Shown here: positions 25,038 to 32,486 of the stretch, piece by piece | Numbering within the stretch: position 1 is the stretch's first letter | Layout: each line of letters begins with the position of its first letter | Assembly (NCBI GenBank): GCA_017412115.1 | Contig: JAFPYR010000027.1 | Span: 1 to 32,486 of the forward strand | DNA: 32,486 nucleotides | Origin: Bacteroidales bacterium | Lineage (GTDB): Bacteria > Bacteroidota > Bacteroidia > Bacteroidales > UBA3824 | Reading direction: 5' to 3' | Position numbers and translations under genes: made by a program | The notes under the pieces: generated by a model | The model's input: the letters and a program-made list of their open reading frames with translations, nothing else | What the model was told of the DNA's origin: nothing | Databases searched by the model: none

Positions 25038-27851
25038 ATGTTTTACAAACTGATAGAAAAGAAACGAAATCAATGGCTTGAATCCCCGGATTGTACCGTG
25101 AAGGATTTGTTGCGCTATATCCATTCGTGCGGCAAACTTCGTGATGCCCAGATTCAAGCCGTACAAACATACCTTTTCCTCAAAGTAAAATGCAGTAACA
25201 AGCCGTTGCACACACTTTTTTCTGAAGGGTATTTCAACAGCGGAAATACCTTTACGGGCAATACGGCTGCTGAGGCTCTTTACGAATATTCAAAACTTAC
25301 TGACAAAAATGAAAAACCGATAGCACCCAAATTAAAGGAGTATGTTTCCGACAATATCGACGGAACTGATTATACTGCTGCTTTTAAACGTATTTTCTAC
25401 GGAGTTGAATATCCCGACTATATTTTCAGTCTGCCGATGGGTGCGGGAAAAACATTTTTGATGGCGGCATTTATATACTTGGACTTGTATTTTGCTCAAA
25501 ACGAACCGGACAATCCGGCTTTTGCGCACAATTTTATGATACTTGCACCATCCGGATTAAAGTCGTCAATTGTGCCGAGCCTAAAAAAAATACGTAATTT
25601 TGACCCGTCTTGGGTTATACCGGAACCGTCAGCATCGCAAATAAAAAAAATATTGCGTTTTGAAATACTTGACGAACAAAAATCCGCTGCCAAAAGCAAC
25701 AAAATAAAAAACCCGAACGCCAGAAAAATCGTTTACGGAGGACAATCCTTAGAAGATATGTTCGGGCTTGTAGCCGTTACAAATGCCGAAAAAGTTATTC
25801 TCAACAAAATGGATAAAGGGAATGAACTTATGAAAAACATTGAGGATAAAGAAACGTTATCTTACAATGAGTTACGAAACATTATCGGCAAAATACCCAA
25901 TCTCGCAGTATATATTGACGAAGTTCATCACGCCTCCGACGGTGAAATAAAACTCCGCCAAGTTGTAACGCAATGGGCTAAGAACAGCAAAAACACTTCA
26001 GTCCTCGGTTTTTCCGGTACACCTTATCTCGAAAAACAAGAAAGCGTAGCCGTCAGCAATGATTTCTCCTTAAAAAACAGCGATCTCGCTAATGTGGTAT
26101 ATCACTATCCGCTAATAAACGGCATCGGTAATTTTTTGAAGATTCCGTCTGTAAAAATTGCCGATTCACTTACCGAAAACATTGTTGAAAACGGTGTAAA
26201 GGATTTTTTGAACAATTACAAAAATACGGTTTATTCCGACGGTACATGCGCCAAACTTGCAATATATTGTGGAACTATCGAAACTTTGGAAGAAACTATT
26301 TTCCCTTTGGTTTCGCAAATTCTTTCCTCTTACAAAATTAATCCGACGGAAACAATATTGAAATATCACGGAGGTAACAAGAATTTTCCGAAACCCGATA
26401 ATTCAGAAATTGAGTTTGCTGCACTTGATACGCCGCTTTCTAAAATAAAAATCATACTTTTAGTTCAGATAGGCAAAGAAGGTTGGGACTGTAAAAGTCT
26501 TACAGGCGTTATACTGCCGCAAAAAGGTGTTTGCCCTACAAATATGGTATTACAGACCTCATGCCGCTGTTTAAGACAAGTTGTAAGCAAAAACGAATCG
26601 GCGTTGATATGGCTCAATAAGTTCAACTCAGAAAAACTTAATACACAACTTATTAAGCAACAAAACATTACGCTAAAAGAGTTTGCCGACAGCGGTAAAA
26701 CAGAAAAACCTCAGTGTCTGCGTTACGACCGAACGGAGCGTCTAAAAGTGCCGAAAGTAGATTTTTATCAACTCAAAATCAGTTACGAAACTCTTGTCAT
26801 AGAGGAGAATCACGATACGGCTAAAAATTTGTCGTCTGATAACATCGTTTCGGAAAACCGAACACAAATCGTTACCGAGCAGAATATCGAAGGCAAAATT
26901 CAAGGCTATTCAGAACTAAAAAACGTAGAAGACGAAAACGAAATATCGTATTCATGGTGGTTGCACTCCATTGCGAAAGAGAGTTTCAACTCTGTCAGTG
27001 TAAACGATTTACAAAAATTTTCCGCGCAGTTGGAAGATATTTTTAATCAAATTACCACAGAAAAAGACGGTATAAAAATAGAAAATCCGAAATATAACCA
27101 CAGCGAAATCCGTTCAAAAATCCGCCGTGCGTTTTTTCCGAAGCGGAGATTGGACATCAAGGAGGAAGTCATTCCTCAAAAAGCCGGACTTTTGCAAATC
27201 AGAAACGGAAATACGTTTTCACCGGTAGATGATAGTCCGAAATTTTATCCGGTACAAGACGAAGTAAAAGAAATCATTAAGTGGGACGGTCTTGATGATG
27301 ACCCTATGCGCAAAGAAGAAATGCAAAAACTTGTTAAGCAACTCTCCGCCTTAGGGCAGGATATTTCTGCACTCAAACTCAGCAATGACCCGCACCCTGA
27401 ACGTATGCGCACATACCATTATTTGCCGTACCGTTTTGACAGCGGGTTGGAAAGACAGTTTTTCGCCGATGAAATCATTCCGCTGACCAATCAGAAAAAG
27501 TTGGAAATTTATTTCAACGGAGATGAAAGTTTGACTGAGTTTAAGATAGACTGTTATTCAAAGCCGGAGGGCGTTTGGCATTACATAGGCAGATATGTTC
27601 CGGACTTTTTGTTAATAAGCAGGGACAATAACGGTGAAATTAAAAAGGCTATAATAATAGAAACCAAAGGTTCCGGTTTTGCAGCAAACTTTGCGGCAAA
27701 AAAACTCTTTATGCAAAATGAGTTTATCCCTAAAAACAACGAAAAATTCGGCTACCGCCGTTTTGAATTTTTGTATTTGGAAGATACGCTCAACCATGAA
27801 GAACGTGTGGCAAAGACAATGAAAATGATTAACGATTTTTTTGAAAACTAA
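25038..27851 (+). CDS. res: Type III restriction enzyme Res subunit
   Basis: ATP-driven motor and nuclease of a Type III restriction-modification system; with Mod it cuts foreign DNA near paired unmethylated sites. 937 residues from the ATG at 25038. Seen: SLPMGAGKTFLMAAF (Walker A, Gly135-Thr139), YIDEVHHASDG (DEAD-like box, Asp294-His298), LGFSGTPYLEK (motif III), QIGKEGWDCKSLTGVILP, TSCRCLRQV (motif VI), and a C-terminal PD-(D/E)XK nuclease: RYVPDFLLI (Asp856) followed by IIIETKGSG (Glu875, Lys877). All motifs look intact. The mod gene starts 6 bp after the stop. Most Type III operons place mod first; here res is first. Confidence 0.93.
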   Translation: MFYKLIEKKRNQWLESPDCTVKDLLRYIHSCGKLRDAQIQAVQTYLFLKVKCSNKPLHTLFSEGYFNSGNTFTGNTAAEALYEYSKLTDKNEKPIAPKLKEYVSDNIDGTDYTAAFKRIFYGVEYPDYIFSLPMGAGKTFLMAAFIYLDLYFAQNEPDNPAFAHNFMILAPSGLKSSIVPSLKKIRNFDPSWVIPEPSASQIKKILRFEILDEQKSAAKSNKIKNPNARKIVYGGQSLEDMFGLVAVTNAEKVILNKMDKGNELMKNIEDKETLSYNELRNIIGKIPNLAVYIDEVHHASDGEIKLRQVVTQWAKNSKNTSVLGFSGTPYLEKQESVAVSNDFSLKNSDLANVVYHYPLINGIGNFLKIPSVKIADSLTENIVENGVKDFLNNYKNTVYSDGTCAKLAIYCGTIETLEETIFPLVSQILSSYKINPTETILKYHGGNKNFPKPDNSEIEFAALDTPLSKIKIILLVQIGKEGWDCKSLTGVILPQKGVCPTNMVLQTSCRCLRQVVSKNESALIWLNKFNSEKLNTQLIKQQNITLKEFADSGKTEKPQCLRYDRTERLKVPKVDFYQLKISYETLVIEENHDTAKNLSSDNIVSENRTQIVTEQNIEGKIQGYSELKNVEDENEISYSWWLHSIAKESFNSVSVNDLQKFSAQLEDIFNQITTEKDGIKIENPKYNHSEIRSKIRRAFFPKRRLDIKEEVIPQKAGLLQIRNGNTFSPVDDSPKFYPVQDEVKEIIKWDGLDDDPMRKEEMQKLVKQLSALGQDISALKLSNDPHPERMRTYHYLPYRFDSGLERQFFADEIIPLTNQKKLEIYFNGDESLTEFKIDCYSKPEGVWHYIGRYVPDFLLISRDNNGEIKKAIIIETKGSGFAANFAAKKLFMQNEFIPKNNEKFGYRRFEFLYLEDTLNHEERVAKTMKMINDFFEN

Positions 27852-27857
27852 CCCATT

Positions 27858-29741
27858 ATGGCAATTAAATACATTCCATATTATCCCGATACGCTCGAAG
27901 GGCAGGCAATCCTTGATAATTTTGTACGCACAAGACGTATACTCCGATACCAAGGCAGCGACGGCATCGTTGAAAGAATCAAACGCGGAATGCCGCTTTT
28001 TGAAACGGAATCAAAAGAAAAGTCAGGCGAAAACCCCGACCATAATTTAATAATTCGCGGCGAGTGTCTTTCTGCTTGTGCTTACCTCAAAGAAAAAGAC
28101 ATCAGCGTTGATTTGGTTTATATTGACCCGCCGTTTGCCTCTGGTGCTGACTATGCAAAAAAAGTGTATCTACGCCGCAATCCCGACAAGGCACAGCAAA
28201 TAGCCGATGCCGAGCAACAATTGGATATTGATGAACTCCGCGCCTTTGAAGAAAAAATGTACGGCGATATTTGGGACAAAGAGCGTTATCTTAATTGGAT
28301 GTACGAAAATCTCTGTGCAATAAAATCCGTTATGAGTGAAAATGCAAGTATTTACGTGCATTTGGATTGGCATATCGGACATTATGTAAAGATTTTGATG
28401 GATGAGATTTTCGGAGAAGATAATTTTATTAATGAAATTACTTGGTACTATTACAATAAAATGGCTCCAAAATCAGCATGTTTTCCAAGAACATCTGATA
28501 AAATTATGTTATATTCAAAATCCGTAAATTATATTTTTAATACACAATACGAAGAAAGAGAAAAAGCCCAAAAACAACTTGTAAGAAAGTTTGTAAACGG
28601 CAAAGCAATTAATGCACGAGATGAAAATGGAAATGTAATGTATGTTGAGTCATTTGAAAAAAGAATTGATGATGTATGGCGCGTACCAATGTTACAACCT
28701 GCAGATACTAATGAACCTGTTGGATACGCCACACAAAAGCCGGAAGCCCTTTTGGAGCGCATCATAAAGGCAAGCAGCGACGAGGGCATGGTTGTAGCCG
28801 ACTTTTTCGGCGGTTCGGGCGTAACGGCGGCAGTTGCTAACCGTCTGGGCAGAAAATTTATTCACGGTGACATAGGCATCAATTCCATCCAAACCGTCCG
28901 CGACAGATTGAAGGCGCAGAACGCAGAGTTTGAAATTCTCGAAATCAAAGACGGTGTATCACTCTACCGAAACCCCGTACAGACACAGGACAAACTTATT
29001 TCACTTATTAAAGGACTTCAAGAAAATCCGTCGTTGGACAAAACATTTTGGACGGGTAGCATCAATGATTCAAAACTCGGTACAATTCCGGTTTATTTGC
29101 CGAACCTTTTGGATAGTTCCTCCCGGGTTTTGGACAAACCGCAAGCCGGACGTTTGGTTTTGGAAGGAATTTCCAACTTGGGCGATGAAATAAAAAAGGT
29201 TATAATTTATTACATTGACATTGAAGATTATTGGGACATAAAAAGTTTTATCGACAAGCAAAATCAATCCACGCTTATAGAGGTGGAACTCAGAGATTTG
29301 AAACAAGTCCTTGATGATGTCGTATTGGAAGATGAAGCAGATTTTGAAGTCAGCGAATTTGAAACTCAGGATTTGTTTAAGGTAAAAATGTACAAAACCG
29401 TTATAAATAGTTTTCATTCCGACCGTATAAAAATGAAAATTAATGCGCTCAACAACAAAGGCGAACAGCAGGCATTAGCTTCGGGTAAGCCTTTCAAGAG
29501 GCTTTCAATAAGCGATAACGGTCTTGAAACTATCGAATATATTTCGGTGGATTGTCAAAATTCCGACAAAACAGCACCATGGCATTCCGATTCAGAAATC
29601 AAAATCGACACTTCCGGTTTTATCATCAAAGACGGCAAAAAATCCTCTGAATATTGGGACGGAACAATCACGAGCGAAAAAAATCCGCTGCGTCTTAAAA
29701 TCCGCAATATTTGCGGCGATGAAACTATATGGAATTTATAA
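27858..29741 (+). CDS. mod: Type III DNA adenine methyltransferase Mod subunit
   Basis: Methylates adenine N6 in the recognition site and gives the Res-Mod complex its specificity. 627 residues. The order of motifs is that of a beta-class enzyme: catalytic [10 protein letters not shown] (motif IV, Asp90-Phe93), target recognition region at about 185-290, then [20 protein letters not shown] (motif I, Asp315-Gly321) for S-adenosylmethionine binding. The C-terminal ~280 residues are needed to pair with Res by family analogy. The recognition region is encoded by clearly AT-richer DNA (about 28415-28735) than both flanks, which points to domain exchange. It follows res by 6 bp. The sequence does not tell the recognition site. 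Confidence 0.93.
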   Translation: MAIKYIPYYPDTLEGQAILDNFVRTRRILRYQGSDGIVERIKRGMPLFETESKEKSGENPDHNLIIRGECLSACAYLKEKDISVDLVYIDPPFASGADYAKKVYLRRNPDKAQQIADAEQQLDIDELRAFEEKMYGDIWDKERYLNWMYENLCAIKSVMSENASIYVHLDWHIGHYVKILMDEIFGEDNFINEITWYYYNKMAPKSACFPRTSDKIMLYSKSVNYIFNTQYEEREKAQKQLVRKFVNGKAINARDENGNVMYVESFEKRIDDVWRVPMLQPADTNEPVGYATQKPEALLERIIKASSDEGMVVADFFGGSGVTAAVANRLGRKFIHGDIGINSIQTVRDRLKAQNAEFEILEIKDGVSLYRNPVQTQDKLISLIKGLQENPSLDKTFWTGSINDSKLGTIPVYLPNLLDSSSRVLDKPQAGRLVLEGISNLGDEIKKVIIYYIDIEDYWDIKSFIDKQNQSTLIEVELRDLKQVLDDVVLEDEADFEVSEFETQDLFKVKMYKTVINSFHSDRIKMKINALNNKGEQQALASGKPFKRLSISDNGLETIEYISVDCQNSDKTAPWHSDSEIKIDTSGFIIKDGKKSSEYWDGTITSEKNPLRLKIRNICGDETIWNL

Positions 29742-29782
29742 AGAAATAGCAAATTATATTATAAAAAAAATACAAAAAGAAA

Positions 29783-30439
29783 ATGGCAAGATTTAAACGT
29801 TTAGACGTTCTTAACACAATGATTTCCACGGGCATAGTTCCCTTGTATTACAACGCTGACGTGGAAAAAGTAAAAACCGTAGTCAAATCCTGTTACGAAG
29901 GCGGGGCAAGAGTTTTTGAATTTACAAACCGCGGCGATTATGCGCATGAGGTTTTTGAAGTCATCAATAAATGGTGCGCCAAAGAATGCCCTGAAATGAT
30001 GATGGGCGTAGGAAGTGTAGTAGATCCTGCAACGGCAGCTCTTTACATTCAACTCGGTGCTAACTTTATCGTTTCGCCCTCGCTAAATCCCGAAATGGCA
30101 AAAGTCTGCAACCGCAGAAAAATAGCTTGGCTTCCCGGCTGCGGAACACTTTCCGAAATCAATTTAGCAGAGGAACTCGGCTGCGAAATCGTTAAAATTT
30201 TCCCCGGAAAAGAAGTAGGCGGACCTTCATTCGTAAAAGCAATAAAAGCTCCGTGTCCTTGGTCAAACATTATGCCTTCGGGCGGCGTTACTCCCGAAAG
30301 AGAAAGCCTTGAAGAATGGTTCAAAGCCGGTGTAGCTTGTGTAGGATTGGGTTCTCAACTTACAAAAGATTTTTCAACGATAGCAGAAAAAGTTAAAAAC
30401 GCATTACAAATAGTAAAAGAATTAAGAAATGGAAAATAA
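29783..30439 (+). CDS. kdgA: KDPG / 4-hydroxy-2-oxoglutarate aldolase
   Basis: Class I aldolase that splits 2-keto-3-deoxy-6-phosphogluconate into pyruvate and glyceraldehyde 3-phosphate. 218 residues, the normal size of a TIM-barrel Eda protein. Seen: GGARVFEFTNRG (Glu46, the proton-transfer residue), GVGSVVDPATA, ANFIVSPSLNPEM, LPGCGTLSEI, IVKIFPGKEVGGP with the Schiff-base Lys138, and IMPSGGVTPE for phosphate binding. The sequence details (FTNRG in place of the enterobacterial VTLRT) fit the Bacteroidetes type. First gene of a three-gene hexuronate unit, 41 bp after mod and overlapping the next gene by 11 bp. I found no promoter in that gap, so read-through from res-mod or a promoter inside mod is possible. 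Confidence 0.9.
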   Translation: MARFKRLDVLNTMISTGIVPLYYNADVEKVKTVVKSCYEGGARVFEFTNRGDYAHEVFEVINKWCAKECPEMMMGVGSVVDPATAALYIQLGANFIVSPSLNPEMAKVCNRRKIAWLPGCGTLSEINLAEELGCEIVKIFPGKEVGGPSFVKAIKAPCPWSNIMPSGGVTPERESLEEWFKAGVACVGLGSQLTKDFSTIAEKVKNALQIVKELRNGK

Positions 30440-31250
30440 TATTTTTGATATATCCGGCAAAAACGCCATTGTTACGGGCGGAGCCGGCGTTTTAGGCGGA
30501 AGCATTGCAAAACACCTTGTAGAACAAGGCGTTAATGTTGTAGTTCTCGGTCGTCATCAAGAAAACACGATGGCAAAAGTAGAAGAACTCAAACAAATCG
30601 GAAAAGCTGATGTTATAGGAGTGGTTTCGGATGTTTTGGACACCGAAAAACTCAAAACCGCAAGAGAGGAAATCGCTTCAAAATGGGGCGGCATTGATAT
30701 TTTGATTAACTGTGCCGGCGGCAACGTTCCGGGCGCAACAATTCCCGACGACAAAACCGTTTTCGATATGAAAATCGAAGATTTTGAGAAAGTTACGCAA
30801 ATCAACATGAACGGAACAGTTTATCCATCACTTATTTTCGGCGAACTGATTGCTAAAAAAGGCGAAGGCAGCATTATCAACATCTCGTCTATGGCATCAT
30901 ACTCTGCTATAACACGAGTACTCGGCTACACGGTTGCAAAACACGGCATTGACGGTTTTACGCAATGGATGGCACAGGAAATGGCAATAAAATTTTCTGA
31001 AAAAATCCGCGTAAACGCTATCGCTCCCGGATTCTTTATCGGAAATCAAAACCGTGCGCTTTTAATCAATCCTGACGGCAGCCTCACGGAACGCAGCAAG
31101 AAAGTGATTGCCCGCACGCCTATGCGCAGATTCGGCGACATTACCGAACTCAACGGTGCGGTTCAGTTCCTTTGCAGCAAGGCGGCATCCTTTATCACCG
31201 GCGCAGTAGTTCCCGTAGACGGCGGATTTTCATCGTTCTCAGGGGTATAG
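30429..31250 (+). CDS. SDR oxidoreductase, probable D-mannonate oxidoreductase (fructuronate reductase)
   Basis: 273-residue classical short-chain dehydrogenase. Seen: nucleotide-binding VTGGAGVLGG (Thr16-Gly24), NCAGGNVPGAT, SSMASYS and the catalytic YTVAK (Tyr167, Lys171), then VNAIAPGFF and PVDGGFSSFSGV. The AGGN version of the NNAG motif and the long PDDKTVFDMKIEDFEKV insert are what I associate with the Bacteroidetes enzymes that interconvert fructuronate and mannonate in place of UxuB. The location between kdgA and kdgK supports a role in glucuronate breakdown. A 2-deoxygluconate 3-dehydrogenase (KduD) is the main alternative. Its start lies inside the end of kdgA. Confidence 0.85.
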   Translation: MENNIFDISGKNAIVTGGAGVLGGSIAKHLVEQGVNVVVLGRHQENTMAKVEELKQIGKADVIGVVSDVLDTEKLKTAREEIASKWGGIDILINCAGGNVPGATIPDDKTVFDMKIEDFEKVTQINMNGTVYPSLIFGELIAKKGEGSIINISSMASYSAITRVLGYTVAKHGIDGFTQWMAQEMAIKFSEKIRVNAIAPGFFIGNQNRALLINPDGSLTERSKKVIARTPMRRFGDITELNGAVQFLCSKAASFITGAVVPVDGGFSSFSGV

Positions 31251-31290
31251 TTTTCCAAATTAAAAATATTATGAAAAAAATTTTATAAAA

Positions 31291-32325
31291 ATGAAAAAAA
31301 CAGTAACATTCGGAGAAGTTATGCTCCGTCTTGCAACACCGGGTTATGAAAGATTTTTACAATCTAACGCTTTCAATGCCACATTCGGCGGCGGTGAGGC
31401 TAACGTAGCGGTATCACTTGCAAACTACGGTTTGCCGGTAAGTTTTGTAACAAGATTGCCTGAAAATGACATTGCAAATGCTTGTCTTAGAGAACTCAGA
31501 GGTTTCGGCGTTGATGTCAGCGACGTAATTTTCGGCGGCGACAGAGTAGGTATTTATTATCTCGAAACAGGAGCTGTAAGCCGTGCTTCAAAAGTGATTT
31601 ACGACCGTGCTCATTCGTCAGTTTCTCAAATTAAAACGGGAATGATTGATTGGAAAAAAGTTTTTGCCGATGCTAAATGGTTTCATTGGACGGGTATAAC
31701 GCCCGCTATTTCAGAAGGTGCGGCTCAGGTTTGTTTGGAAGCATTGAAAGTTGCCAAAGAAATGGGAATAACTGTTTCCTGCGACCTTAATTACCGCAAA
31801 AACCTTTGGAAATACGGCAAACGTGCCGACGAGGTAATGCCATCATTAGTAGAATATTGCGACATAGTTTTGGGCAACGAGGAAGACGCTGAAAAAGCAC
31901 TTTTAATAAAACCCGAAAACGTAGATGTAAGTTCAGGAAAAGTTAATGCCGAGGCATATCTTTCAGTATCACAGCAGATTATGAAACGTTTCCCGAATGT
32001 TAAAAAAGTTATTACCACTCTCCGCAGTTCTATTAACGCTAATCACAACAATTGGGCAGGCGTTCTTTATGACGGCAAAACGCTTTTCAAATCGCCAGAA
32101 TATCAAATAACTCACATAGTAGACAGAGTAGGCGGCGGTGATTCTTTCATGGGCGGATTGATTTACGGACTTCAAACTTTTGAAGGCGACGACCAAAAAG
32201 CATTGAATTTTGCAGTTGCAGCCTCTTGCTTAAAACATACTATTTACGGTGATTACAACCGTGTCAGCGTTTCGGAGGTTGAAAAACTTATGAACGGCGA
32301 TGCAAGCGGAAGAGTTTCAAGATAA
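31291..32325 (+). CDS. kdgK: 2-keto-3-deoxygluconate kinase (PfkB family)
   Basis: Phosphorylates 2-keto-3-deoxygluconate to KDPG, the substrate of the aldolase encoded two genes upstream. 344 residues of the ribokinase/PfkB fold. Seen: VTFGEVMLRL, TFGGGEANVAVSLANYG (substrate side), CDLNYRKNLWK (sugar acid binding), and VDRVGGGDSFMGGLIYGL with the catalytic Asp284 in the GGGDSF motif. The protein is complete. A 40-bp gap separates it from the SDR gene and includes a five-codon ATG-led frame (MKKIL, from 31271). A group II intron on the other strand ends 25 bp past its stop codon. Confidence 0.93.
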   Translation: MKKTVTFGEVMLRLATPGYERFLQSNAFNATFGGGEANVAVSLANYGLPVSFVTRLPENDIANACLRELRGFGVDVSDVIFGGDRVGIYYLETGAVSRASKVIYDRAHSSVSQIKTGMIDWKKVFADAKWFHWTGITPAISEGAAQVCLEALKVAKEMGITVSCDLNYRKNLWKYGKRADEVMPSLVEYCDIVLGNEEDAEKALLIKPENVDVSSGKVNAEAYLSVSQQIMKRFPNVKKVITTLRSSINANHNNWAGVLYDGKTLFKSPEYQITHIVDRVGGGDSFMGGLIYGLQTFEGDDQKALNFAVAASCLKHTIYGDYNRVSVSEVEKLMNGDASGRVSR

Positions 32326-32350
32326 TCATTCTTAGAAAACTAATTTTCAA

Positions 32351-32486
32351 ATCGAGTAGGAGGAAAACAAAGTAGTTTTTCTCCTACTTTGTTTTCCGAC
32401 CTCTCACACCACCGTACGTGCCGTTCGGCATACGGCGGTTCCTATTTTCGATACCATTCGAGATAAGTATCTAACATACAAGGATA
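32351..32486 (-). mobile_element. 3' end of a group II intron (domains V and VI), body outside window
   Basis: Read on the minus strand. Domain V: a 34-nt class hairpin at about 32439-32406, ACCGCCGTATGCC / GGCACGTACGGTGGT with a GAAC loop and the two-base bulge of the catalytic domain; the triad position reads CGC. Domain VI follows: basal GAGAGG (32405-32400) pairs with CCT-A-CTC (32360-32354), leaving one adenosine bulged at 32357, exactly 7 nt from the 3' end CTCGAT at 32351, as expected for the branch point. Above it is a perfect 14-bp stem GGAAAACAAAGTAG / CTACTTTGTTTTCC (complement of 32397-32362). Domain I-IV and any reverse transcriptase gene must lie beyond 32486. The intron is antisense to kdgK. 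Its class is not assigned. Confidence 0.85.

Noticed and set aside
21684..29741. CHAT protein plus Type III R-M as one defence system or a Type III-E (Craspase-like) locus
   Set aside because: The CHAT protein has a signal peptide and so is exported, a separate promoter precedes res, and no CRISPR or gRAMP gene is present.
30429..31250. Naming the SDR gene KduD or uxuB
   Set aside because: The SDR fold rules out the unrelated long-chain E. coli UxuB. KduD cannot be fully excluded, so no symbol is given.

Overview
The window looks like chromosomal DNA of an AT-rich member of the Bacteroidetes, most likely a gut- or rumen-type Bacteroidales. Reasons: promoters fit the Bacteroidetes pattern TTTG-N19-22-TAnnTTTG and start codons lack clear Shine-Dalgarno sites; lipoproteins carry acidic stretches just after the lipid-anchored cysteine; the Mrp and SDR proteins are of the Bacteroidetes type; and the gene content is typical (GH94 cellobiose phosphorylase, GH95 fucosidase, a 2-keto-3-deoxygluconate operon, a probable DUF6261 protein, an Rpn-like nuclease). 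The assignment rests on these features, not on a 16S gene.

Layout. 1-1986 (minus): most of a cellobiose phosphorylase, cut by the window edge. 2155-8595: an accessory stretch with three paralogous, probably surface-exposed lipoproteins of unknown function. The third is broken by a one-base frameshift in a T run. Between them lie a REP-like palindrome pair with an 11-bp tandem repeat, a 43-bp x 9 minisatellite, a probable DUF6261 gene and several strong hairpin terminators. 8655-9599 (minus): an Rpn/PD-(D/E)XK transposase-like protein. 9754-12064 (plus): serB and mrp. 12096-13433 (minus): an AAA ATPase with a DUF4143-type C-terminus. 13620-14660 (plus): agmatine deiminase. 14657-21579 (minus): an overlapping operon of GH95 alpha-L-fucosidase, sbcD and sbcC. 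21684-24974 (plus): a secreted TPR-CHAT protein. 25038-29741 (plus): a Type III restriction-modification pair in the order res, mod. 29783-32325 (plus): kdgA, an SDR hexuronate oxidoreductase and kdgK. 32351-32486 (minus): the 3' end (domains V and VI) of a group II intron whose body lies beyond the window.

How the genes work together. The last three sugar genes form the lower hexuronate pathway: the SDR makes or uses mannonate/fructuronate, KdgK phosphorylates KDG, and KdgA splits KDPG into pyruvate and glyceraldehyde 3-phosphate. The GH94 and GH95 enzymes fit glycan feeding. SbcCD handles DNA hairpins and double-strand ends. The Type III system is a defence module whose recognition domain looks recently exchanged. 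The lipoprotein cluster is the best candidate for undescribed biology: a repeated cassette with a conserved N-terminal half, a diverging C-terminal half, an EF-hand-like loop, a shared upstream motif and signs of repeat-driven change.
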